DNA from: an uncultured Bacteroidales bacterium
GTDB lineage: Bacteria > Bacteroidota > Bacteroidia > Bacteroidales > UBA932
Assembly (NCBI GenBank): GCA_946616285.1
Contig: CAMOIT010000009.1
Span: forward strand, 1-32,792
Direction: 5' to 3'
Length of the DNA: 32,792 bases
Each line of letters starts with the position of its first letter. Within the stretch, counting starts at the first letter, position 1. Shown piece after piece: positions 8,321 to 17,140 of this stretch. The position numbers and the translations under genes are program-made. The notes beneath the pieces were generated by a model. It did not search any database and was not told where the DNA came from. It was given only the letters and a program-made list of their open reading frames with translations.

Positions 8321-9941
8321 AAGAATCCTTGCCGCGCTAACGCTTATTACGGTTTTTGCGGCATGCAGTAAAGAGCAGAGCGTTTCCGTCGTCTCCGCAG
8401 ACGACGGAAACGGCTCACTCGTCTTTACAGCTGGATTCGATACCAAAACGTCCGTTTCCCCTGGCGGAAGCACTTATTCCATAAGCTGGATAAGCGGCGA
8501 CCTGGTGAGCCTTTTCGACGGCGTGTCCAACAACGCCTTCACGGCCCAGAGCACCGGAAGTTCTACAACCCTGAAGGGCAAGGCTGCCAATGCAGGCACC
8601 TACTATGCCCTTTACCCTTATTCGGCAGGGGCGTCGCTTTCCGGGACCGTCATCTCCACGTCTATCCCGTCTTCGGTCAAGGCTTCGGCCGACGGAAGCA
8701 CCGGCTTCGCCAACCTTTCCGTTGCCAAGACCAGCGGCACGAACCTGATCTTCACAACAGTGGCCGGCGTGCTGCGCTTCATCCTGGGCGGCACATTGAT
8801 GAACGTCAGTGAAATCCGCATTTCGGCCCTTGGCGGCGAAGCTATTGCCGGCAGCGTTACCATCGGCATGAGCGGTACTCCCGCACTGACCGTTGCCGCC
8901 GGTGTCAGCACCATCAGCGTTATACCGGCCTCCGGCAGCGTTTTTGCCACCGGGCACAGCTACTACGTGGCGGCAGCGCCTGGAACCCTTGCGAGCGGCA
9001 TAAAGCTGGAGTTCGTCACCCCTTCCGGAACGGTAACGAAGACGCAGAGCAAGGCGCTGACCATCAAGCCCGGCGTGGTGCTTAACCTTGGCACCATCGG
9101 AGACTCGTCCCCTTCTGACGGCTTTGCGCCGGCAGGCTATTCGCTGGTATGGAGCGATGAATTTACGGACGGGGAGGACCTCTCCGACAAGTGGACTTTT
9201 GAAAGCGGCGGCACCGGCTGGGGCAACGACGAACTGCAGTATTACTGCGCCAACGGCGTGTACTCCCGTACCGGGCAGCAGACGGCCTTCGTGAGCGACG
9301 GAACGCTGAAAATCAAGGCCTACAAGGTCACTCCCCGGAGCGACACGGACAACTGCTCCTACATCTCGGCCCGTATGTCCACCAAGGACAGGTGGAAGTA
9401 CGGCTACATAGAGATGAAGGCAAAGCTTCCGGTCGAAGCCGGCACCTGGTCGGCCTTCTGGATGCTTCCCAACCCGAACAAGTATCCTTCCTGGGTGCGG
9501 GACGAATCCTGCAAAGGCGGCGAACTGGACATCATGGAATATGTGCCGAACGACAACCCCGACGTGTACTACTTCTCGGCGCACAGCTACAACGCCACGC
9601 CCGAAGCAGGCAGAAGCAGCGGCTATGATGATCCCACTACCGGCAAGCACTATCCGTACTACGGCCAGACGGACATCAGCAATCCTGGCGGCAAGTGGCA
9701 CTATTTCGGGATGGAATGGACCCACACCTATGTGAAAGCCTTCATGGACGGTCAGCAGTTCTACTATGCTCCCAATCCATTCCCGAATTACCAACCGGCC
9801 GACAGCAACCCCGACTGGGGCTTCGACAAGGATTTCTACATCAAGTTGAACCTTGCCATCGGCGGCAGCTGGGGCGGAGCAGTGGATAAGAATTTCAGCG
9901 AATCTACCTACGAAATCGATTGGATCCGCGTCTACCAATAG
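8304..9941 (+). CDS. fimbrillin-like lipoprotein fused to GH16 catalytic domain
   Basis: Lipobox VFAACSK; GH16 ExDxxE as E-L-D-I-M-E; ATG at 8304 preferred to track GTG 8295; overlaps the previous gene's 3' end. Confidence 0.93.
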   Translation: MTFSGKRILAALTLITVFAACSKEQSVSVVSADDGNGSLVFTAGFDTKTSVSPGGSTYSISWISGDLVSLFDGVSNNAFTAQSTGSSTTLKGKAANAGTYYALYPYSAGASLSGTVISTSIPSSVKASADGSTGFANLSVAKTSGTNLIFTTVAGVLRFILGGTLMNVSEIRISALGGEAIAGSVTIGMSGTPALTVAAGVSTISVIPASGSVFATGHSYYVAAAPGTLASGIKLEFVTPSGTVTKTQSKALTIKPGVVLNLGTIGDSSPSDGFAPAGYSLVWSDEFTDGEDLSDKWTFESGGTGWGNDELQYYCANGVYSRTGQQTAFVSDGTLKIKAYKVTPRSDTDNCSYISARMSTKDRWKYGYIEMKAKLPVEAGTWSAFWMLPNPNKYPSWVRDESCKGGELDIMEYVPNDNPDVYYFSAHSYNATPEAGRSSGYDDPTTGKHYPYYGQTDISNPGGKWHYFGMEWTHTYVKAFMDGQQFYYAPNPFPNYQPADSNPDWGFDKDFYIKLNLAIGGSWGGAVDKNFSESTYEIDWIRVYQ

Positions 9942-9955
9942 GCGCGGATTTTTTT
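9924..9955 (+). terminator. intrinsic terminator overlapping the GH16 stop codon
   Basis: ATCCGCG(9924-9930)/CGCGGAT(9943-9949) followed by a T-run to 9955. Confidence 0.75.
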
Positions 9956-9979
9956 GCGGCAGTGATACTCAATAGTTCG

Positions 9980-10341
9980 TTAATTTGTTCCCAGTCCTAA
10001 GCGGCTCTGGTATGAAATGGCGCATTCTCGCAGGAGTTCCTCACACTCGGCGACAGAAGGAATTCTCCATCCTCCACCAAGAAGAACTCTGGCGGCATCA
10101 TCCTCCATATCAAGAGAATTTTTGTCATCACAAAGACCGCTACCGGACCAATGGTCATTTTCCCCGGCAGGGCAATACTTTGTGACGATATCTTCACCGC
10201 TTCCCGCCCACTTATAGTTTTCCCAGTTGTACTCATACTTGGGGCTTGTCTCTCCCCATGAGAAGTAGGCCCCGTATTCTTCCGGAGATGTGGCACCCAG
10301 ATTGAATTCAGACCATTTAACGGAAAGCCCCAGGTCTACAT
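9980..10341 (-). pseudogene. remnant of a FISUMP-like (Fibrobacter major paralogous domain) lipoprotein
   Basis: HVDLGLSVKWSEFNLGATSPEEYGAYFSWGETSPKYEYNWENYKW...GGGWRIPSVAECEELLREC then abrupt stop; no signal peptide, and upstream residues come from repeat DNA. Confidence 0.65.
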
Positions 10342-10373
10342 GTCCGCATGAAAACGTCCCAGGTCTGGGAGTA

Positions 10374-10516
10374 GAACGTCGCAGGTCCGAAAAAAAACGC
10401 TGAACTGCGACGTTCTGTGCCGTGAGATAACGATTTGCGTCGCAGTTCGGCCTAAAAAAACGGAACTGCGACAGCAAGTGTGTGACCTGCGACGAAATAG
10501 CACAGACCTGCGACGG
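10374..10516. repeat. cluster of inverted and direct GTCGCAG / CTGCGAC repeats (REP-like hairpins with A-run loops)
   Basis: GAACGTCGCAG(10374-10384)/CTGCGACGTTC(10405-10415); GTCGCAGTTC(10439-10448)/GAACTGCGAC(10463-10472); then GACCTGCGACG twice (from 10484 and 10505). Confidence 0.75.
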
Positions 10517-10540
10517 TTTGGCGAGGATGGGCCGTGACAG

Positions 10541-10597
10541 ACAAGGTCCCTGACCGGGCAGCGTTCGCAGGTGGCGCTTGGCCTCATCCTTGCCAAC
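10541..10597 (+). pseudogene. fragment of an ABC transporter ATP-binding subunit
   Basis: Encodes TRSLTGQRSQVALGLILAN; the 39-nt core differs from the intact ABC gene segment (NGQRSQVALGLILAQ, about 16098) at 3 positions, all synonymous third positions. Confidence 0.65.
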
Positions 10598-10748
10598 CAA
10601 CGTACGCGTTCTCCGTGGCGTGGACCCTTCGCTTGACGCAGAGGCAGTCCGCGTAGTTTCCAGCTCCCCCAAGTGGAAGCCCGGACGTCAGCGCGACCGC
10701 GCCGTTAAGGTTACCTACACCTTCCCCGTGATTTTCCAGCTCCGCTAA
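10596..10748 (+). pseudogene. fragment of a TonB C-terminal (energy transducer) domain
   Basis: TNVRVLRGVDPSLDAEAVRVVSSSPKWKPGRQRDRAVKVTYTFPVIFQLR* matches the typical TonB C-terminal pattern (DaEAlrvv...PkWkPGkq.g..V.v.ytfPi.F.l). Confidence 0.75.
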
Positions 10749-10770
10749 GCCACGGTTCATCAGAGATTCT

Positions 10771-10800
10771 AAAATGCCGGTCCGGAAAGGTCGGCATTTT
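10771..10800. terminator. intrinsic terminator between the TonB remnant and the convergent TamB-like gene
   Basis: AAAATGCCG(10771-10779)/CGGCATTTT(10792-10800), further T in 10801. Confidence 0.75.
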
Positions 10801-10818
10801 TCGTTCATGTGTCACTAA

Positions 10819-13800
10819 TCAGAACGGATAGCCCACGCCGAAGTTGAGGCGGAGGGCGTCAAGGACGCTGGGCATGTTGTAATAGGTGGTGATGGGCCGG
10901 GTGTAATCGGGAGTCAGTTCCTTGGTGTACTTGTATGTCTGGTAGGGAGCGTGGATGGCGAAGCCCAGGTCCAGGCGTATGACAAGGCCGTCAAGGTCCA
11001 GGCGGATTCCGGCACCGGTTCCCAGGGCTATTTGGTTGGCAAGGTAGGGGTTGTTGATAATTCCGTCATACAACTTCTCCGTCAGGCCCATAAGCTGCGC
11101 AAACGCCTCATAGTCTTCCGGATCCAGCTGATCCAAGGTATTACGCCAGTTCCACGTGTTGCCTGCATCCACGAAAACTGCGCCGTTGATTTTCCACACA
11201 AGGGGGAAGCGGAGCTCAGCGTTGGCCTCCAGTTTTATGTCACCTGAGTGGAAATAGTTCTGGTTGAATTTGGTGCTGTGGAAATTACCCGGTCCGTAGG
11301 AGTAAGGCTCGGCCGCGCGCATGCTGTTGGTGCCGCCGGCATATAGGGCTTCTGAAAGCGGGGATTCCACAGAGTTTCCAAGCGGCAGGTTGGCACCGGC
11401 GTAAAGGCGCGTTGCAAAGCAAACACGCTCCGTAATATTGAACTTGTTCCACAGTTCCGCCGTCAGCTTAACAAACTGATTGAAGGGTATTTTGCCGAAA
11501 GATTTATCCTTCTCGTTCCACTTGTGCCCGAAAGCGCAATAAATGGCGTTCGTCAGGTTTCCCGCTTCCTTGATTTCCACGTCGATCATGGTATTGACCG
11601 CCCGTCCGGACCGGTAATCGTTATAGGTCACAGCATAGCCGACAGCAGGAACAAGCTCGTTGCTGGCCAGCATCTTGAGGACTTCCGGATTCTCCGTTAT
11701 GGTGTGCATGACATCGTCCGATACCTTGGTCCTGGCTAAGGAAAGAGAGAGAGGCGTGACAGTATGTGTAACAAAGCCACCCGGACGGATGAAATACGAA
11801 AATGCCCCGGATAACTTGTGCACGCCGTACCCGCCGGCCACATTCTCGTACTTATAACCGATACGGTAGCGGGTATCTCCGTCAGGGAGATTATCCCCAA
11901 ACCACTGCAGATAAGGGAATACCAGCGCTGCGTCGACTCCGAATTTGTAGGTGTCGGTTTTTTGCGGGTCTCCGGGCTGCCTGTTACGCAGCGACCAATA
12001 GTAAGCCCCGAAGCCCTTCAAAGAAATGGTTTCCCCGTGTCCCATGAGATTTTTCATGGACTGGGTGAGGGTAAGGTTGGGGCCGAGGCTTTTGTTGGAC
12101 CTATATGCAATATCGGCATCCGTGTTAAACTTGTAAGTGTGTTCACCTTTTTCCCACTGCTTTGTGGCCACCACGCCCAGACCGGACTTCATCAGTTCTC
12201 CTTCAAAGACATTGTCGTAATCCCGCTTCGTGAACAGACGCAGCAATATGTTGCCGTCCTTGTTCAGTTTATAGTCGGCCGATGCCTGGTTCAGAAAGCC
12301 GTTGGCCTTATTTACCTCAGGATTGTCCGAAATGACGGACCCCAAGGTGATGCGCAGCTTGTCTTTGAACAGGGACTTGCTGAGGGAAATATTCATATCG
12401 TTTGTCCGGCCTGAAGCGTGTTCCGTCTGGCCGCTGCTGATATCTACGTCAACTATCTTCCCCATCTTGGAATTGGCCAGAGCGGCATTGATGCGGCTGT
12501 TGATGATGCTGGAGAGGGCATAGCCACCTCTTTGAGCGGCCACATTGCTGTCGCCCATATACATTCCGGTTGCCAGAAGGGCCGCCGCAACGCCTTCCTT
12601 GGTTTCCTGGTCCATGGAAGCAAGTTCGTGCGTAATCGTTTCGTCGTCGGGCGCTTCCAGGAAGAAGCCGATGGCACCGATTCCAAGCGAATCCAGCTCG
12701 CTCTTCACGCGTACGCCCGTGTTGAAGGTCACACGGCGGGTTTCCTCGTCAGCGGACTCGACATCGGCCTTTACCTGCTGCGAAGCAGAGACGTCAATCA
12801 TCGTCCGGCCAAGCGGGCCGTTGAAGTTGACGTGACTTCCGGGATCCACTCGGAAAGGCATCATGGGGTAGAGTTTTGGCGAGTAACGGACCTCTCCGTC
12901 GTCCACGTTGATTGTTCCGCCAAGGTTGATGTCCCCGCCGGCGCTGCTGTACTGCACGTTGACGGTACCGCTTGGCCGCACCTGCGCCAAATTTTTCTGG
13001 TCTATGGGGTAGGTGATGTCAGTCTCTGGAAGGACGGTAATATCGATGTCTGCGAGGATGCCGTCCAGAGGCCCGGTCACGCGGCCGTTTATGTCAGTGG
13101 CCAGATAACCGTAGACGGGTATGGGACCGTCCTTCGGGAGTTTTGCTGGAGAGAAATTGCTGGCGTCAATGCCAATATCCAGCAGCATGGTCTCCAGATT
13201 CATTCCTCCGTTCAGGGCCAGATAAGTGCTGTCCGCGCCATAGATACGCAAACCGCCAAAATCAACAACGTTGTGGGACATCACAACGGGCGTTTCACCA
13301 ATCCTCAGCTTAACGTCGTAGGGCTTGTACAATACGCTTACGTCACGTGGCAGGACTTCGGCCGATAAATCCATATTACCTGGCAGGCCGTCTGCGGCAC
13401 CTTTGGCCTGAATGAATCCGGCCAGATCCACATCGTCCCTATGTAGGATGCCATTGACCAGTTCTGCGGGGATGTCGTCCAGACGGACATCGGCGCGGAT
13501 GGAGTTCTCATACTGCTTAGATGGGGAAATAACGATGTCGGCCGTGCGGTCCCCCAGATTCATATCGTTATAGCGGAGGCTGTTCAGCGCGAGGTGTCCG
13601 GTACCGTTAAGATCCCTGCCAGTGCGCTGCAGGTCAAGCTTGAACGCGGCGTCCGTGCTCAAATTATCCAGATTCATCACGCCGTCCGTGATATTGGAAT
13701 CGGCCCTGAGCGAGGCAGAGGTTTTGCCTTCGGTCATGTTTACACGCACGGAGGCCTTGGCGGCGGGTAAACGCAGGGCAGTACTGTCGGCCGGATTGCC

Positions 13801-15585
13801 GATAACAGGGATGGATGCGTCCAGGGCAAGGTCGGAGCTGACGGGATCGGACTTTATCGACACAGCCAGGTTATCCAAATCCAGTCCTTTACTCTGGAGG
13901 ACGGGGTGAAGCGGGCTGCCTTTTGCCACTTTGATATCTGCCTTCAGGGCCGGGATAAGGTGCCTGAGCGTATCCAACTGAGTGAGGTCATGGAGGGAAG
14001 TTATGGAATTGACGAAGCTTGAGTCCTGAACCACCGCAAGGAGCGGCTTTACTTGGTCCAGAAGCGTGAGCACATGCATGGGACTATGCGTATCCAGGCT
14101 AAGCCCATTAGCGATGGCATGGAGCTCTGTATTTTTATCCGTACTGAAATCCAGGTTCAGGCGGTCTATATCCAGGTCTTCCCCGGCAACGTGCGCAATA
14201 AGGTTGCTTATCTGCGAGTGATAATCGACGCTTATCCGTTTTGGAGTGAGAAAGTCCTTCACTGAGAAGCGGTGCTCTGTCAGGGCCTTCACACGCAGGC
14301 TGTCGCCGGTCATTGAGACTGGCAGATTCAGGTTTCCGTTCACCGTTTTGCCGGAGAGCGTTGCGTCCAGTTCCAGGCCTGAGGCATTGATATCGTCATA
14401 TATGCATTCGGCCAGACGCACGTTCACTTTGCTCCTGATGGCGGAGGAATGGAGGTCTATTCCCTGACCTTGTGCGTGGATGTCGCCGGTCAGATTCACC
14501 TTGTGACTGCCCTCAAGGAAGGGACTGGCGTCCACTTTCAGGACATTAACCTGCATGTCATACGCCTCGTCGTCGATATCGTAGTAACCCTTGAGCCTTG
14601 CCTTGCTGCCGCGATAATCGGCTGCGGCGGCAATATCGGCCCGCATGGTCTCCAGGTCCAGCCTTGTGGCCGAGAGGTCTGCCTTTGCGCCGAATTCATC
14701 GGATTGGACGTACAGGCTGTTGGACTCAATCAGATTGGCAGCCAGATCTACCCTCACATCTCCGTCGATAGCCTCAAAAGGCAGGTACAGGGAGTTGAGG
14801 GCGAGGGATGCATTGCCGATCTTGATGCTTCTTACGTCGTAAAGGCTGTTTCCTACATCTGCCAGGACGTCGGTGCCCAGAGAGCCTGCGCTGATGACCA
14901 GACCCATCGGATTGAGGACGAATCGCACGTTGCTTAGCTCTCCGTCCGGAATGTCGAATGCCATAGGCGTGGATGTGGTGTCTTCAGGCGTGTCGGAGGA
15001 CTTGCCGCGAAGCTCAATCGCCAGATCAACATCGGCCAGCGTAAGGCCGTGCAGCGGATATTCTCCTTTGCCAATGTTCAGGCCGGGGCTCTTTACCTGC
15101 AGGTGGCCTACCAAAGCATCAATTCCAACCGAGCCTATCAGGGTATCAGAATGGACCGTAGCCCTTTCCAGCAGCAACTTGTCCACTACAATGGTACGGT
15201 CCATCAGGGCCGCGTCAGAATCTCCTTTCATAAGTCCCCGCAGACGCAGAGTATGCACAAACAGCAGGGTATCCTGGCCGCGATGACCTATGTACAGGCT
15301 GTCTATATCCACATCAAGCGGCAGGTCTCCCTTCCCTTTGTACGCGTAGTAAAGTATCTTCGGAGAATGATGGAACGGAGACAGATAAAGCCGTCCCAGA
15401 TCTACGTCAAGGTCGGTCCGTTCACTGATTATCGTCACGCACTTCTGAAGTATGGCCGTACGGACTTTTGGAACGGAAATGATAACCGTCACTGCTATTA
15501 CCAGCAACAGTACCAGCCCCAAAACCGCCCCAAGGATGGTGACGGGTATTTTCCAAATCAGTTTTTTGTTACCCACGGCGTGCAA
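10819..15585 (-). CDS. TamB-like translocation/assembly protein fused to C-terminal Omp85/TamA-type beta-barrel
   Basis: N-terminal TM (KLIWKIPVTILGAVLGLVLLLVIAVTVIISV), long TamB-like repeats and TamB C-terminal-like block (GTINVDDGEVRYSPKLYPMMPFRVDPGSHVNFNGPL...), then barrel (PNLTLTQSMKNLMGHGETISLKGFGAYYWSLRN...FVDAGNTWNW...NFGVGYPF). Start probably TTG/GTG near 15576-15585, not 15729. Confidence 0.85.
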   Translation of the reverse strand: MHAVGNKKLIWKIPVTILGAVLGLVLLLVIAVTVIISVPKVRTAILQKCVTIISERTDLDVDLGRLYLSPFHHSPKILYYAYKGKGDLPLDVDIDSLYIGHRGQDTLLFVHTLRLRGLMKGDSDAALMDRTIVVDKLLLERATVHSDTLIGSVGIDALVGHLQVKSPGLNIGKGEYPLHGLTLADVDLAIELRGKSSDTPEDTTSTPMAFDIPDGELSNVRFVLNPMGLVISAGSLGTDVLADVGNSLYDVRSIKIGNASLALNSLYLPFEAIDGDVRVDLAANLIESNSLYVQSDEFGAKADLSATRLDLETMRADIAAAADYRGSKARLKGYYDIDDEAYDMQVNVLKVDASPFLEGSHKVNLTGDIHAQGQGIDLHSSAIRSKVNVRLAECIYDDINASGLELDATLSGKTVNGNLNLPVSMTGDSLRVKALTEHRFSVKDFLTPKRISVDYHSQISNLIAHVAGEDLDIDRLNLDFSTDKNTELHAIANGLSLDTHSPMHVLTLLDQVKPLLAVVQDSSFVNSITSLHDLTQLDTLRHLIPALKADIKVAKGSPLHPVLQSKGLDLDNLAVSIKSDPVSSDLALDASIPVIGNPADSTALRLPAAKASVRVNMTEGKTSASLRADSNITDGVMNLDNLSTDAAFKLDLQRTGRDLNGTGHLALNSLRYNDMNLGDRTADIVISPSKQYENSIRADVRLDDIPAELVNGILHRDDVDLAGFIQAKGAADGLPGNMDLSAEVLPRDVSVLYKPYDVKLRIGETPVVMSHNVVDFGGLRIYGADSTYLALNGGMNLETMLLDIGIDASNFSPAKLPKDGPIPVYGYLATDINGRVTGPLDGILADIDITVLPETDITYPIDQKNLAQVRPSGTVNVQYSSAGGDINLGGTINVDDGEVRYSPKLYPMMPFRVDPGSHVNFNGPLGRTMIDVSASQQVKADVESADEETRRVTFNTGVRVKSELDSLGIGAIGFFLEAPDDETITHELASMDQETKEGVAAALLATGMYMGDSNVAAQRGGYALSSIINSRINAALANSKMGKIVDVDISSGQTEHASGRTNDMNISLSKSLFKDKLRITLGSVISDNPEVNKANGFLNQASADYKLNKDGNILLRLFTKRDYDNVFEGELMKSGLGVVATKQWEKGEHTYKFNTDADIAYRSNKSLGPNLTLTQSMKNLMGHGETISLKGFGAYYWSLRNRQPGDPQKTDTYKFGVDAALVFPYLQWFGDNLPDGDTRYRIGYKYENVAGGYGVHKLSGAFSYFIRPGGFVTHTVTPLSLSLARTKVSDDVMHTITENPEVLKMLASNELVPAVGYAVTYNDYRSGRAVNTMIDVEIKEAGNLTNAIYCAFGHKWNEKDKSFGKIPFNQFVKLTAELWNKFNITERVCFATRLYAGANLPLGNSVESPLSEALYAGGTNSMRAAEPYSYGPGNFHSTKFNQNYFHSGDIKLEANAELRFPLVWKINGAVFVDAGNTWNWRNTLDQLDPEDYEAFAQLMGLTEKLYDGIINNPYLANQIALGTGAGIRLDLDGLVIRLDLGFAIHAPYQTYKYTKELTPDYTRPITTYYNMPSVLDALRLNFGVGYPF

Positions 15586-15667
15586 TAAGTGATAACAAAT
15601 ATACTGAAAAAGAATGGTCCCCGCAAAATCCCCATAAATTGGGATTTCAAGCTCTGTAAACTGGCTG

Positions 15668-15676
15668 TACCTTTGC
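15668..15676 (+). promoter_or_regulatory. Bacteroidota -7 promoter motif TACCTTTGC upstream of ABC operon
   Basis: Exact TAnnTTTGC 18 nt before ATG 15695. Confidence 0.6.
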
Positions 15677-15694
15677 ATACTCAAATATTGCAAA

Positions 15695-16414
15695 ATGGCA
15701 GACAGTGTTATTTCCTGTGAGCATCTCACTCATTATTACGGGAAAAGAAAGATTTACGAGGATTTGAATTTCGAGGTGGCGCCGGGCCGGATAGTGGGCC
15801 TTCTGGGCAAGAACGGCACGGGCAAAACCACTACCATCAATATCCTCATGGGCTATCTGAAGCCCCAGAGCGGCAGCTGCCGAATTTTCGGCGAGGACGT
15901 TCAGCATATTACACCAGCCACAAGGAGCCGTATCGCGCTGCTTCTGGAAGGCCACGTTCAGTACGCCTACATGACTATTTCCCAGATAGAGAAATTCTAT
16001 TCGGCCTTCTATCCCAAGTGGAACCGCGACGCCTATTACGGTCTTATGGAAAAGCTGAAAGTGGCCCCCGGGCAGAAGATTTCCCGCATGTCCAACGGGC
16101 AGCGTTCGCAGGTTGCGCTGGGCCTTATCCTTGCCCAAAACGCCGACCTTCTGGTCCTGGACGACTTCTCTCTTGGCCTTGACCCCGGATATCGCCGCCT
16201 TTTCTGCGAATACCTGAGGGACTACGCCAAGGCCGAAGGAAAGACCGTATTCCTCACCTCCCACATCATCCAGGACCTGGAAAAGCTTGTGGACGAAGTG
16301 ATTGTGATGGACTACGGCAGCATCCTTGTGCAGGAGGAAGCTTCGGCCCTGATGGCCCGCTATCCCGGCCTCACACTGGAAGATATTTTCATAGAACTAA
16401 CCGGAAAGTATTGA
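15695..16414 (+). CDS. ABC transporter ATP-binding protein
   Basis: Walker A GKNGTGKTT, signature-like SNGQRSQVALGLILA, Walker B LLVLDD. Confidence 0.95.
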   Translation: MADSVISCEHLTHYYGKRKIYEDLNFEVAPGRIVGLLGKNGTGKTTTINILMGYLKPQSGSCRIFGEDVQHITPATRSRIALLLEGHVQYAYMTISQIEKFYSAFYPKWNRDAYYGLMEKLKVAPGQKISRMSNGQRSQVALGLILAQNADLLVLDDFSLGLDPGYRRLFCEYLRDYAKAEGKTVFLTSHIIQDLEKLVDEVIVMDYGSILVQEEASALMARYPGLTLEDIFIELTGKY

Positions 16415-16468
16415 TACGGAGCCCAAATGGTGACAAAGTCCGAAGGGATAACGTTAACAAAAATTAAT

Positions 16469-17140
16469 ATGACCAAAATGATAATATACAAGGAATGGCT
16501 AAAGACCCGCTGGCTGCTTCTGGGCATTGCGGTGGTGCTTGCAGGCTTTTCCTTTTACTGTTTCCTGAACCTTTCAAAGGTTGTGGAGTTCCGCGGCGGC
16601 GGAATCCTGTGGGGAACTCTGGTGGCCAAAGACACAGTGCTCCTGGAAATCCTGCGCTATCTTCCTCCCGTAGCCGGCGCAGTCCTTGCTCTGGCGCAGT
16701 TCCTGCCCGAAATCCAGCAGAAGCGCCTGAAACTCACCCTGCACCTGCCATATCCGCAGGGCCGGATGATACTGCTCATCGCCGCCTACGGCCTTGTGTG
16801 CCTGACCACCCTTTTCGCCCTGCAGGCCACTGTATCGGCCCTTGTGCTTAAAAAATGGATAGTGGCCGAACTGGTGAGCCGCATCACCGTAACTACGCTT
16901 GTGTGGTACCTCGCAGGCTGGGCGGCATATCTTTTCACCGCCTCCATTTGCCTTGAGCCCGCATGGGGGATGAGGGTGGTTATTCTGCTCCTTATGGCCG
17001 GGCTTCTGAGGATAATGTATCTTTCTCCGGTCCCGGAGGCCTACAACGGCTTCCTGCCCTGGCTCATAATATATGTACTTTGTTCCGCCGTGCTCCTTTT
17101 CCATGGCACGGCATGCTTCAAGGAGGGGCTTCACGCATGA
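16469..17140 (+). CDS. ABC transporter permease-like membrane protein
   Basis: Multiple hydrophobic segments; directly follows the ATPase; likely start MTKMIIYKEWLKTRW. Confidence 0.75.
   Translation: MTKMIIYKEWLKTRWLLLGIAVVLAGFSFYCFLNLSKVVEFRGGGILWGTLVAKDTVLLEILRYLPPVAGAVLALAQFLPEIQQKRLKLTLHLPYPQGRMILLIAAYGLVCLTTLFALQATVSALVLKKWIVAELVSRITVTTLVWYLAGWAAYLFTASICLEPAWGMRVVILLLMAGLLRIMYLSPVPEAYNGFLPWLIIYVLCSAVLLFHGTACFKEGLHA

Noticed and set aside
7061-9938. Long minus-strand ORFs (470 and 507 aa) antisense to fimbrillin-like/GH16 genes
   Set aside because: Mirror-frame artefacts of GCC/GGC-rich coding sequence; no start context, signal or domain motif.
9980-10672. 230-aa minus-strand ORF as a real protein
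   Set aside because: Its N-terminal half is read antisense through TonB/ABC remnants and hairpin repeats; only the C-terminal FISUMP-like piece is protein-derived.
11818-13368. 198-aa and 316-aa plus-strand ORFs inside the TamB-like gene
   Set aside because: Opposite-strand shadows of a conserved long ORF; no supporting motif.
15647-16264. 205-aa minus-strand ORF opposite the ABC ATPase
   Set aside because: Antisense shadow of a gene with clear Walker A/B motifs.
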